Translations under genes and position numbers: made by a program
Assembly: GCA_040880545.1 (NCBI GenBank)
Contig: JBBDIE010000096.1
Span: 1-25,331, forward strand
From: M55B112 sp040880545
Lineage (GTDB): Bacteria; Bacteroidota; Bacteroidia; Bacteroidales; GCA-2748055
Direction: 5' to 3'
Length of the DNA: 25,331 nucleotides
The notes under the pieces: model-generated
Seen by the model: the letters and a program-made list of their open reading frames with translations, nothing else
Database searches by the model: none
What the model was told of the DNA's origin: nothing
Part shown: positions 17,467 to 24,800 of the stretch, one piece after another
How the letters are laid out: each line of letters opens with the position of its first letter
Numbering within the stretch: position 1 is the stretch's first letter

Positions 17467-18198
17467 ATGTGGGGCATTTTTGGTAAAGAGATCAAAGGAT
17501 TTTTCAGTTCGCTCACAGGATATGTGGTGATGATCGTGTTCCTTTCCATGAATAGTCTGTTTATGTGGGTATTTCCCGGGCAGATGAATGTGCTGGAAAC
17601 TGGCTATGCAAGCCTGGAAAGCCTGTTTGCCATTGCACCCTGGGCCTTTCTCTTCCTGGTACCTGCCATTACCATGCGTATGATCGCTGAGGAGAGAAGG
17701 ACAGGGACCCTGGAACTGCTTTATTCCCGTCCTGTTACGGAACTGCAGATTGTTGTTGCTAAATTCCTGGCATCCTGGAGCCTTGTCCTGCTATCGCTGA
17801 TCCCCACGCTTGTTTTTTTCTGGTCGGTCCACAAACTGGGCTCTCCCCCGGGCAATATAGATGTGGGAGGGACATGGGGGTCCTACATTGGCCTCTTTTT
17901 TTTGGGAGGTATCTATGCCTCCATTGGCATATTTGCATCGGCACTTTCAGAAAACCAGATCGTCGCTTTTATCATTGCCGTAATGTTGTCGTTACTGATG
18001 TATCTGGGTTTTGATTTTATGGGAGGACTTGCAGGATCGGGCAAAATAAACCTGCTTATTACCCGGTTCGGCATTGACTACCATTACAATTCCATCAGCA
18101 GAGGAGTGTTGGATTCCCGCGATCTCCTCTATTTCCTGGGGGTGATTATTTTGTTTGTTCTCTCTGCAAGGTTGGTATTACAAAGAAATAAGTGGTAA
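17467..18198 (+). CDS. gldF: ABC transporter permease GldF
   Basis: A 243-residue inner-membrane protein with six hydrophobic segments (about residues 14-34, 53-73, 101-122, 139-160, 165-187 and 219-238), matching ABC-2-type permeases. The loop EERRTGTLELLYSRPVTELQIVVAKFLA after the second helix is the conserved ABC-2 signature region. The N-terminus MWGIFGKEIKGFFSSLTGYVV is typical of GldF, required for gliding motility in Flavobacterium together with the ATPase GldA and with GldG. gldG follows after 3 bases. The gldA gene is absent from the window, as expected because it is often unlinked. Many non-gliding Bacteroidota carry gldFG, so motility is not implied. Confidence 0.92.
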   Translation: MWGIFGKEIKGFFSSLTGYVVMIVFLSMNSLFMWVFPGQMNVLETGYASLESLFAIAPWAFLFLVPAITMRMIAEERRTGTLELLYSRPVTELQIVVAKFLASWSLVLLSLIPTLVFFWSVHKLGSPPGNIDVGGTWGSYIGLFFLGGIYASIGIFASALSENQIVAFIIAVMLSLLMYLGFDFMGGLAGSGKINLLITRFGIDYHYNSISRGVLDSRDLLYFLGVIILFVLSARLVLQRNKW

Positions 18199-18201
18199 GG
18201 A

Positions 18202-19911
18202 ATGGAGAAAAATAATATAAAAAGTCAAGCTATAATTAAGTACCTGGTTGTGATTGTGGTGATGTTGATCGTTGCAGCAATTTCCTCCGGCACCTTCTTC
18301 CGTCTGGACCTGACATCAGAGAAGCGTTATACACTTGCAGGCTCCACCAAAACTGTTTTACGCAACCTGGATGCTCCTGTTTATTTCAGGATCTATCTGG
18401 CGGGCGATCTTCCTCCTGATTTTGTAAAATTCCAGGAATCGATTGGGGAAATGATCGATGAGTTCCGGGCCTATGGGGGAGAGAATATTCAGTACGATTT
18501 CATTAATATTTATGATGAAAAGGATGAGTCTTTAAGGAACCGGACCATTATGAACCTGCACAATAAAGGTCTCAGGGTTACAAATATCAAGATGAAGGAT
18601 GCTGAAGGGGGCTCCAGCGATAAAATTATTTTCCCGGGTGCAGTATTGAATTACAAGGGGCTGGAGTTTCCGGTGAATCTGCTGAAAAACAATCCGTCAC
18701 TTCCCCATGAAGTAAATCTCAGTAATTCCATCCAATCCCTGGAATACGAATTTTCCAAAGCGATGCACAGCATGTCTAAAAGGGATGTACCCAAGATCGC
18801 TTTTATAGAAGGTCACGGGGAACTGGACTCCCTGGAAACCTTTAGCATCATGAATGAATTGAAAAATTTTTTCCAGGTGGATCGTGGGGTCATCCACGGT
18901 AATATGGAGGCACTACTGGATTATGAAGCGATAATTGTGGCACAACCCATGCGCCCGTTCAGTGAGGCCGATAAGTTTGCCATCGATCAATATGTCATGA
19001 GAGGTGGAAAGGTGCTCTGGTTTATCGATCCAGTGGTAACGCTGCCTGACAGCCTGGCGAACGGAATGACCATTTCCCTTGTTAATCAGCTGAATATAGA
19101 GGATATCCTGTTTAAGTACGGGATGCGGATCGACTACAATATCGTGACCGATCTGCAATGCAATTATGTACCTGTGAATATTTCAGTGGGAGCCGATAAC
19201 GAAGATACAGAAATGCGCCCATGGGTTTACAGCCCGTTACTTTCCGCCCCATCCACACATCCGGTTACCCGGGGGCTGAATTATATTCACGGACAGTTCA
19301 TCTCTACCTTTGATACCATACCATTGCCAGCCGGGGAGCTGAACAGAACCATATTGTTGCAAACATCAGGCAGATCAATGAACAGGAGGGTACCATTAAG
19401 GATCACCATGGACGAAGTTTCCAGGGATCCGGACCCATCGTTGTATAACGACCGGAATCTTCCTGTGGCTGTGCTGTCGGAAGGCGTATTTCCTTCTTTT
19501 TACGCAAACTATTCAGTACCTGAAGGGGTATACCCACCCGACGCCGAAATTAAAAAAAGCAGTGAGAAGACGTCCATGTTGCTGGTTACCGACGGAGATA
19601 TCATCAGGAATGAAGTAAGAATCCAGGGAGGCAAATACATGGCTGAATTGCTTGGATATGACAAGTATACCTACCAGACATTCGGGAACCTGGAGTTTAT
19701 CCTCAATGCGGTAAACTATATGACCGACGAGACAGGCCTGATGGAGTTACGTTCAAGGGAGTTCAAGCTTAGATTGCTGGATAAAACCGTGGTCACAGAC
19801 AAAAAGGCGGTGGTAACGTGGAAAATTTTGAACAGTGTGATTCCGGTTGTGATGATCATACTGTTCGGTGTACTTTTTAATGTATACAGAAAACGTAAAT
19901 ACACCGGATGA
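18202..19911 (+). CDS. gldG: GldG, gliding-associated ABC transporter component
   Basis: A 569-residue membrane-anchored protein. One N-terminal transmembrane segment (about residues 12-31) is followed by RLDLTSEKRYTLAGSTK, a strong GldG signature. A large periplasmic region contains ALLDYEAIIVAQP and RGGKVLWFIDP in the DUF4350/GldG-like fold. A C-terminal transmembrane segment (about 540-562, VIPVVMIILFGVLFNVY) ends in a basic tail. It probably assembles with GldF and the GldA ATPase; the transported substrate is unknown. It starts 3 bases after gldF, and its last bases (ATGA) form the start of the next gene, so translation is likely coupled. Confidence 0.92.
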   Translation: MEKNNIKSQAIIKYLVVIVVMLIVAAISSGTFFRLDLTSEKRYTLAGSTKTVLRNLDAPVYFRIYLAGDLPPDFVKFQESIGEMIDEFRAYGGENIQYDFINIYDEKDESLRNRTIMNLHNKGLRVTNIKMKDAEGGSSDKIIFPGAVLNYKGLEFPVNLLKNNPSLPHEVNLSNSIQSLEYEFSKAMHSMSKRDVPKIAFIEGHGELDSLETFSIMNELKNFFQVDRGVIHGNMEALLDYEAIIVAQPMRPFSEADKFAIDQYVMRGGKVLWFIDPVVTLPDSLANGMTISLVNQLNIEDILFKYGMRIDYNIVTDLQCNYVPVNISVGADNEDTEMRPWVYSPLLSAPSTHPVTRGLNYIHGQFISTFDTIPLPAGELNRTILLQTSGRSMNRRVPLRITMDEVSRDPDPSLYNDRNLPVAVLSEGVFPSFYANYSVPEGVYPPDAEIKKSSEKTSMLLVTDGDIIRNEVRIQGGKYMAELLGYDKYTYQTFGNLEFILNAVNYMTDETGLMELRSREFKLRLLDKTVVTDKKAVVTWKILNSVIPVVMIILFGVLFNVYRKRKYTG

Positions 19912-20861
19912 AAATTTCACAATATACTGCATTGCTGGCTTTTATCCTGTTGGGTATTACACTGGGAATAGTTGTATTGAAAGAGCCCGGATCAGCGGGA
20001 AAAACCGAATTATCCGACCTGTTGCCGGATGATACGGATGATGTTACTGAGATCCTTATGATCACCGACATCGATAGTTTTGCATTTGAACGGCAGGATA
20101 CCGTTTGGGTCATGAACGGGGAACCATTGAACCAGGAGGCGGTAGAGAACCTGCTTTACGCAGTTACCAGGCTTTCCATGAAAGCAATCATTCCAAGGGA
20201 ATCGTTGGAGGAAACCGGACCCGTAGCTGAAATATTGTTTCTGGGAAAACGGAAAGTGTTGGGTCATTTTATGATGGCCGGTACTTCCTCAGGCGACATA
20301 ATTTATGCACCAGGTGAAGCCCATGTATTTGGCGTGGAACTGCGAGGATTTGAAAATATACCCCTGGAGAAGGTCTTTGCCTCCAATCCCGATCATTACA
20401 GAAAACATCTCCTTGTAAACCTGTTGCCATCCGAAATAAAATCCGTGGAGATCTATCCCGGAGACGGGGAGCCGTTTATGGCAAAACAGGATTCGAAAAG
20501 TAATATTTCCGTGAAAAGCCTCTCCACCGGTCTTGATCTGGGTACACATATCGACGAACATAAAATAAGAATGCTCTTTTCCTATTTTAATGCCATTCGT
20601 TACAACAGGGTAATTACAGGAGACAGCATTGAAGCGGGTACCTTGCAGGAGAAGCCTGATGCAATAATCAAAATAACCAGTTTTAAAGATGAAAGCTGGA
20701 AATTAGCGATCTATCCCTGGACAAAACCGGGTCAGTTATCCCCGGATCTGTTCGAATCGCTTGTGATCTTTAACGACGGGCCCTATTTATTGTCAGTGAA
20801 CTATATCTATCTGGACCTGTTGATGAGGCGTTTAGATCGTTATGAAGATCCCGGAACCTGA
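19908..20861 (+). CDS. DUF4340-like membrane-anchored protein, gldG partner
   Basis: A 317-residue protein with one N-terminal hydrophobic segment (residues 7-25, ALLAFILLGITLGIVVL) and a long mainly beta/mixed extracytoplasmic region. Recognisable patterns include ILMITDIDSFAFERQDTVW, MNGEPLNQEAVENLLYAV, and a second similar unit with VEIYPGDGEPFMAKQDS. These resemble DUF4340, a family often encoded beside GldG-like proteins, but this is from memory and not certain. Its ATG overlaps the gldG stop in ATGA, so it is the third gene of the gldF operon. Function unknown; a structural role on the periplasmic side of the GldFG complex is an inference from linkage and topology. Confidence 0.78.
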   Translation: MKISQYTALLAFILLGITLGIVVLKEPGSAGKTELSDLLPDDTDDVTEILMITDIDSFAFERQDTVWVMNGEPLNQEAVENLLYAVTRLSMKAIIPRESLEETGPVAEILFLGKRKVLGHFMMAGTSSGDIIYAPGEAHVFGVELRGFENIPLEKVFASNPDHYRKHLLVNLLPSEIKSVEIYPGDGEPFMAKQDSKSNISVKSLSTGLDLGTHIDEHKIRMLFSYFNAIRYNRVITGDSIEAGTLQEKPDAIIKITSFKDESWKLAIYPWTKPGQLSPDLFESLVIFNDGPYLLSVNYIYLDLLMRRLDRYEDPGT

Positions 20862-21041
20862 GCGGATTGTTTTGTATTAATCCAAACTGTACTGTCTTAC
20901 TGTGTTTTACAGGCAGATGTGTGTGGTCGTCATGCTGAAAACAATAATCGCTATGGCGTTAATTGTTTTATGGCAGCTTGCACAGCCTTTTTCACTTTTT
21001 TTTTGTATAATTGGTAGTCTAAAATTTAGTGTAGATACTAG

Positions 21042-21049
21042 TATATTTA
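21042..21049 (+). promoter_or_regulatory. Weak -7-like element before dnaN
   Basis: TATATTTA is one base from the consensus TAnnTTTG, 26 bases before the dnaN start, without a good -33 box. The 213-base gap 20862-21074 is AT-rich towards dnaN, with a run of T around 20994-21004; I see no gene in it. The promoter of dnaN must lie somewhere here, but the exact site is uncertain. Confidence 0.25.
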
Positions 21050-21074
21050 ACAGATTATAAAAACCTGAAATTCT

Positions 21075-22205
21075 ATGAAATTTGTCGTATCCAGTATGGA
21101 GCTGCTTAGCCATCTTCAGGCAGTGAGCCGGGTGATCAGCAATAAAAACACCCTTCCAATTCTTGATAATTTCCTTTTCTCACTTGATTCTGGATTGCTG
21201 GAGATTACAGCATCCGACCTTGAATCGACCCTGATCACCAAAATGCAACTGGAAAATGCAGACGGGTCAGGGGAAATTGCGATCCCCGCAAGAATCCTTA
21301 CGGATACACTGAAGGAATTTTCAGAGATCCCCCTGACATTCGAAATTGACACCAATTCCATGATGGTGGTGATCCAGTCGGAAAGCGGAAAATTCACCAT
21401 TATGGGCCAGAACGGATCAGAGTTTCCCCAGTTACCCCAGATTAAAGAGGATCAAAAGCAGGAATTGGAGATCGACGGCGAAATTCTGCTTTCAGGAATT
21501 GCAAAATCAATATTTGCCACCGCCGACGACGAGCTTCGTCCGGTAATGAATGGTATCTTCATGGAGCTTTCTCCGGATGATACCACCTTCGTGGCCTCAG
21601 ATGCACACAAACTGGTACGCTATAAGCGCACTGATGTTACCTCAGAAGGTACGGCATCGTTTATTCTTCCTAAAAAACCTGCCGGTTTGCTGAAAAATAT
21701 TCTTCCCAAAGAGGAGAACATGGTGAAGCTGGAGTTTGATGACAAAAATGCCGCATTTACACTTACCAACTATAAGATGGTTTGCAGACTGGTTGAAGGT
21801 AATTACCCGAGCTACAATTCGGTGATCCCCACCGATAACCCATTCAAAATGACCATCGACCGGGTGGAGTTTTACAATGCATTACGGCGTGTTTCTGTAT
21901 TCTCCAACCAGGCAAGTAATCTGGTAAAACTTGCACTTACCGGGAATCAGCTGACTGTTTCAGCCCAGGATATTGATTTTTCTATTTCCGGTACCGAACG
22001 ATTGAATTGTCAGTATGAGGGTGATGATATGGATATCGGTTTCAAATCTACCTTTCTGATTGAGATCCTGGCCAACCTGGCAACTCCGGATGTGGTCATG
22101 GAGATGTCCGATCCAACCAGGGCAGGCATTTTGCTGCCGGCAACTTCGGAAAATGACAGCGAAGACATTTTGATGCTGCTGATGCCGATGATGATTAACG
22201 CGTAG
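21075..22205 (+). CDS. dnaN: DNA polymerase III beta subunit (sliding clamp)
   Basis: A 376-residue cytoplasmic protein forming the homodimeric ring that tethers DNA polymerase to DNA. The three clamp domains fit residues 1-120, 121-250 and 251-376. Visible signatures are MKFVVSSMELLSHLQAVSRVI, NTLPILDNFLF, LESTLITKM, ADDELRPVMNGIFMEL, FVASDAHKLVRYK, RLVEGNYPSYNSVIP and, at the C-terminus, a MPMMINA tail corresponding to the LMPMRL region of the family. Length is normal. dnaN is not next to dnaA here, as is usual in Bacteroidota. It is flanked by long gene-free gaps on both sides, so it is probably transcribed alone. Confidence 0.97.
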   Translation: MKFVVSSMELLSHLQAVSRVISNKNTLPILDNFLFSLDSGLLEITASDLESTLITKMQLENADGSGEIAIPARILTDTLKEFSEIPLTFEIDTNSMMVVIQSESGKFTIMGQNGSEFPQLPQIKEDQKQELEIDGEILLSGIAKSIFATADDELRPVMNGIFMELSPDDTTFVASDAHKLVRYKRTDVTSEGTASFILPKKPAGLLKNILPKEENMVKLEFDDKNAAFTLTNYKMVCRLVEGNYPSYNSVIPTDNPFKMTIDRVEFYNALRRVSVFSNQASNLVKLALTGNQLTVSAQDIDFSISGTERLNCQYEGDDMDIGFKSTFLIEILANLATPDVVMEMSDPTRAGILLPATSENDSEDILMLLMPMMINA

Positions 22206-22206
22206 A

Positions 22207-22231
22207 GGAGCAGGGGGGAGAAACCTGCTTC
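22207..22231 (+). terminator. Hairpin after dnaN, possible terminator
   Basis: GGAGCAGG (22207-22214) pairs with CCTGCTTC (22224-22231) over eight positions with one G-T pair and a 9-base loop, starting 2 bases after the dnaN stop. There is no T-run after it, so intrinsic termination is uncertain. Confidence 0.4.
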
Positions 22232-22570
22232 GCTTGTTGGAAATTAATACGTAAAGTTCCTTTGGGAAATGAAACGGTGTGTGGATCGGGAATAGAGCGC
22301 CGGAAGTTGAGTGAATCCAGCGGAGTGCATTTTTCGCCTTTATACTATTTCAACTTACCTTTATTTCACCATGTAATTGATATGAAACTCCCATGCAGGG
22401 TTTCGTTGCAAAGGGAGATAAAAACAGATGAGGGTTTTGGGGAATCGGTGGCGGAATTGATTTTTTAGTTGTTAATTAGTCTGTCAATAAAATAGAATGG
22501 CTGGATCATAAAGTTCGTTTGCAAGGGTTATTCCCTGCGGTCATGAACTCAAAACTTTCAGTTTTTCGGT

Positions 22571-22650
22571 TGCGAAGTCGGGAAATGCGCAGTCCCGATT
22601 TGTCGGGATGAGCAATTTCCCGAGGAGCGTTACGCAGCAAAAGGACATTA
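22571..22650. repeat. Nested inverted repeat, REP-like intergenic element
   Basis: An outer stem is formed by TCGGGAAATGC (22578-22588) and GCAATTTCCCGA (22612-22623), complementary with one bulged A. Inside it is a second hairpin, TCCCGA (22593-22598) and TCGGGA (22603-22608) around TTTG. Flanks are TGCGAAG at left and GGAGCGTTACGCAGCAAAAGG at right. A shorter relative at 15036-15066 shares both flanks. The structure is directly visible; classifying it as a mobile or REP-type family is inference, since only one full copy is present in this window. Confidence 0.6.
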
Positions 22651-22699
22651 TGGACAGACACTAATTAGAATTATAGAAGCTTAACCTAAATATTTAGTC

Positions 22700-23470
22700 G
22701 TGAAATTAAACCTGAGAAACCCCATTATCTTTTTTGACCTTGAGACCACCGGAATAAATATTGCAAGTGATCGTATCGTGGAATTGTCATACCTTAAAAT
22801 TGACAACAATGGCAACGAATCATCCAAAACGATCAAGGTGAATCCGGGCATGCCCATTCCGAAAAAATCTTCAGATATACATGGAATAACAGATGCGGAT
22901 GTGAAAGATGCACCCTCCTTTAATGAAATTGCCAAATCAATTGCGCATGATTTTGAAGGTTGTGATCTGGCGGGTTACAACGCGGTAAGGTTTGACATCC
23001 CATTGCTGGCTGAGGAATTTTTGAGGGCGGGAGTGGATATTGACCTGAAGAAGAGGAAATTCGTGGATGTGCAGGTGATCTTTATGAAAATGGAGCCCAG
23101 GACCCTGGGTGCAGCGCTGAAATTTTACTGTAACAAGGAGCTGGAAAATGCCCACAGCGCAGAGGCAGATACACGTGCCACCTATGAGATCCTGCAGTCG
23201 CAGTTGGACCAATACGATAATCTGGAGAATGACATTACCAAACTGGCTGAATTCTCAGCCCATAACAGGAATGTTGATTTAGCGGGCAGGATTATTTTTG
23301 ATGACAATGATATTGAGGTATTTAATTTCGGGAAGTACAAGGGAAAACCGGTTACCGGGGTACTTGAAAAGGACCCGGGCTATTACGGCTGGATCATGCA
23401 GGGTGATTTTCCGCTATATACGAAAAAGATACTCACCGCCATTAAACTGAGGGCATTGAAAAACAACTGA
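22700..23470 (+). CDS. DnaQ-like 3'-5' exonuclease with ExoX-type C-terminal domain
   Basis: A 256-residue DEDDh-family exonuclease. All catalytic residues are visible: Asp13 and Glu15 (FFDLETTGI), Asp99 (NAVRFDIPLL), His152 and Asp157 (HSAEADTRAT). After residue 207 a small extra domain begins, FNFGKYKGKPV...DPGYYGWI, of the type seen in ExoX-like and related proteins and thought to bind nucleic acid or proteins. This tail, and the small size, argue for a repair or turnover nuclease over the replicative epsilon subunit, but both remain possible. The start is GTG at 22700, directly before LNLRNPIIFFDLETTG. It follows dnaN after a 494-base gap and precedes the FAH gene by 16 bases. Confidence 0.9.
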   Translation: MKLNLRNPIIFFDLETTGINIASDRIVELSYLKIDNNGNESSKTIKVNPGMPIPKKSSDIHGITDADVKDAPSFNEIAKSIAHDFEGCDLAGYNAVRFDIPLLAEEFLRAGVDIDLKKRKFVDVQVIFMKMEPRTLGAALKFYCNKELENAHSAEADTRATYEILQSQLDQYDNLENDITKLAEFSAHNRNVDLAGRIIFDDNDIEVFNFGKYKGKPVTGVLEKDPGYYGWIMQGDFPLYTKKILTAIKLRALKNN

Positions 23471-23486
23471 TTAGACATCAAGAACC

Positions 23487-24098
23487 ATGAAGATAATTTG
23501 TATAGGTAGGAACTATATCGATCATGCCAAAGAGCTGGATAATCCGGTACCGGAGAAGCCGGTGTTTTTTTTGAAGCCCGATTCTGCACTTGTACTCAGG
23601 AACAAGCCATTTTTCTATCCGGAATTTTCAAATGATGTACACCATGAGATTGAACTTGTTATAAAGATCCAGCGGCTGGGCAGGAGTATTCCTGAAAAAT
23701 TTGCGCATCGCTATTACAGCGAAGTGGGGTTGGGTGTTGACTTTACTGCCCGGGACCTGCAGTTGGAAATGAAGAAACAGGGACTACCCTGGGAGATTGC
23801 CAAGGGTTTCGACTATTCGGCCCCGGTGAGTGAATTTCTGCCCCTTTCTGAAATTACTGAAAACGGGGAAATTGAATTTCGCCTGGATATGAACAGCCAG
23901 ACGGTGCAGTCGGGGAGCAGCAGGGATATGATATTCAGCTTTGACAGGATTATTTCCTATGTATCTACCTTTATGACCCTAAAGACAGGAGATCTTATTT
24001 TTACGGGGACACCGGCAGGTGTGGGCCCCGTCAGGATGAACGACCATCTGGAAGGTTACCTGGCAGGGAGGAAAATGATGGATTTCCAGGTTAAATAG
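23487..24098 (+). CDS. Fumarylacetoacetate hydrolase (FAH) family protein
   Basis: A 203-residue enzyme of the short FAH/YcgM/FAHD1 group. Family motifs are IGRNYIDHAKEL at the N-terminus, PVFFLKPDSALV, HHEIELVI with the metal ligands Glu54 and Glu56, GVDFTARDLQ with the third ligand Asp85, WEIAKGFDYSAPVS, and DLIFTGTPAGVGPV near the C-terminus. Known members hydrolyse acylpyruvates, decarboxylate or tautomerise oxaloacetate, or act in aromatic degradation; the substrate here cannot be chosen from the sequence, and no aromatic pathway genes are nearby. It begins 16 bases after the exonuclease gene and ends 4 bases before the MBL-fold gene, so the three look like one operon. Confidence 0.93.
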   Translation: MKIICIGRNYIDHAKELDNPVPEKPVFFLKPDSALVLRNKPFFYPEFSNDVHHEIELVIKIQRLGRSIPEKFAHRYYSEVGLGVDFTARDLQLEMKKQGLPWEIAKGFDYSAPVSEFLPLSEITENGEIEFRLDMNSQTVQSGSSRDMIFSFDRIISYVSTFMTLKTGDLIFTGTPAGVGPVRMNDHLEGYLAGRKMMDFQVK

Positions 24099-24102
24099 AG
24101 GT

Positions 24103-24798
24103 ATGACATTAGCCAAGATAAAGCGCATCAGGTTTGCCCATGTATCAGGTTTCCTGGTTTACAACAGCAACGCTGCGATTCTCATCGATGCCGGTCATTC
24201 CGGAACAACCACCAGGTTTACTGAGGCTATCAGAGAGATTGGTAAATCACCGGGCGATGTTACGCTCATTGTTCTTACACACACACATTTTGACCATGCG
24301 GGAGGGGCAAAGAAAATCAAGGAACTTTGCGGTGCCCTTCTGGCTGTACACCGGACTGAAGCGGGCTGTTTAAGCAAGGGAATGACACCTTTCCCCAGGG
24401 GTACCAGATGGAAGGGGAAAGTGATTCGCCTATTCGGAAAATTGTTTCTTTGGAGAATGGCCGCATACCCTCCGGCAGAAGCCGATCTGCTGATCGATGA
24501 TGAATTTGACCTGGCACCGTATGGGATACCGGGAAAAGTGGTGCATACGCCCGGCCATACTTCCGGTTCCTTATCGGTATTGCTGGAAACAGGAGAGGCA
24601 ATAGTTGGTGATAATGTTCTGGGAATTAATATGAAAGAGCACTTCCCACCATTTGCCAATGACATGGCCGGGGTGCTTCAGAGCTGGGAACTTTACATTC
24701 GTAGTGGCGTTCAAACACTATTGCCTGCACATGGCGGAAGAGTAAAAATCGAATGCCTGGTAAATGAAATGGACCATGCAAAAAGAAAATACTGCTGA
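24103..24798 (+). CDS. Metallo-beta-lactamase-fold hydrolase
   Basis: A 231-residue cytoplasmic protein with a complete MBL-fold metal site: THTHFDH (His60, His62, Asp64, His65), TPGHTSGS (His152), GDNVLG (Asp170) and LPAHGG (His210). The core therefore binds two metal ions. There is no signal peptide. Glyoxalase II-like or other thioester/ester hydrolase activity is likely for this group, but the substrate is unknown; true beta-lactamase activity is not supported. It starts 4 bases after the FAH gene (cotranscription likely) and its TGA is separated by 2 bases from the stop of the convergent S37-like gene. Confidence 0.9.
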   Translation: MTLAKIKRIRFAHVSGFLVYNSNAAILIDAGHSGTTTRFTEAIREIGKSPGDVTLIVLTHTHFDHAGGAKKIKELCGALLAVHRTEAGCLSKGMTPFPRGTRWKGKVIRLFGKLFLWRMAAYPPAEADLLIDDEFDLAPYGIPGKVVHTPGHTSGSLSVLLETGEAIVGDNVLGINMKEHFPPFANDMAGVLQSWELYIRSGVQTLLPAHGGRVKIECLVNEMDHAKRKYC

Positions 24799-24800
24799 GT

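Larger units (their letters stand above)
22206..22699. other. 494-base intergenic region
   Basis: The longest gene-free stretch here, between dnaN and the exonuclease gene. It contains a possible terminator hairpin after dnaN (22207-22231), a small bulged hairpin at 22521-22538 (GCAAGGG/CCCTGC), and the nested hairpin repeat at 22571-22650. An open frame at 22262-22468 (68 codons) has no recognisable features and is not called. No tRNA-like or long conserved RNA structure was recognised. Confidence 0.6.

Noticed and set aside
20864..20883. Short hairpin GGATT/AATCC after the DUF4340-like gene
   Set aside because: A stem of five bases with a 10-base loop is too weak to call a terminator.
20907..21113. 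Minus-strand 68-codon frame upstream of dnaN
   Set aside because: It runs into the first codons of dnaN on the other strand and has no domain or start signal.
22262..22468. Open reading frame of 68 codons in the dnaN-exonuclease gap
   Set aside because: No recognisable motif, a composition unlike the neighbours, no promoter or start context, and nothing resembling a known small protein. Treated as chance.
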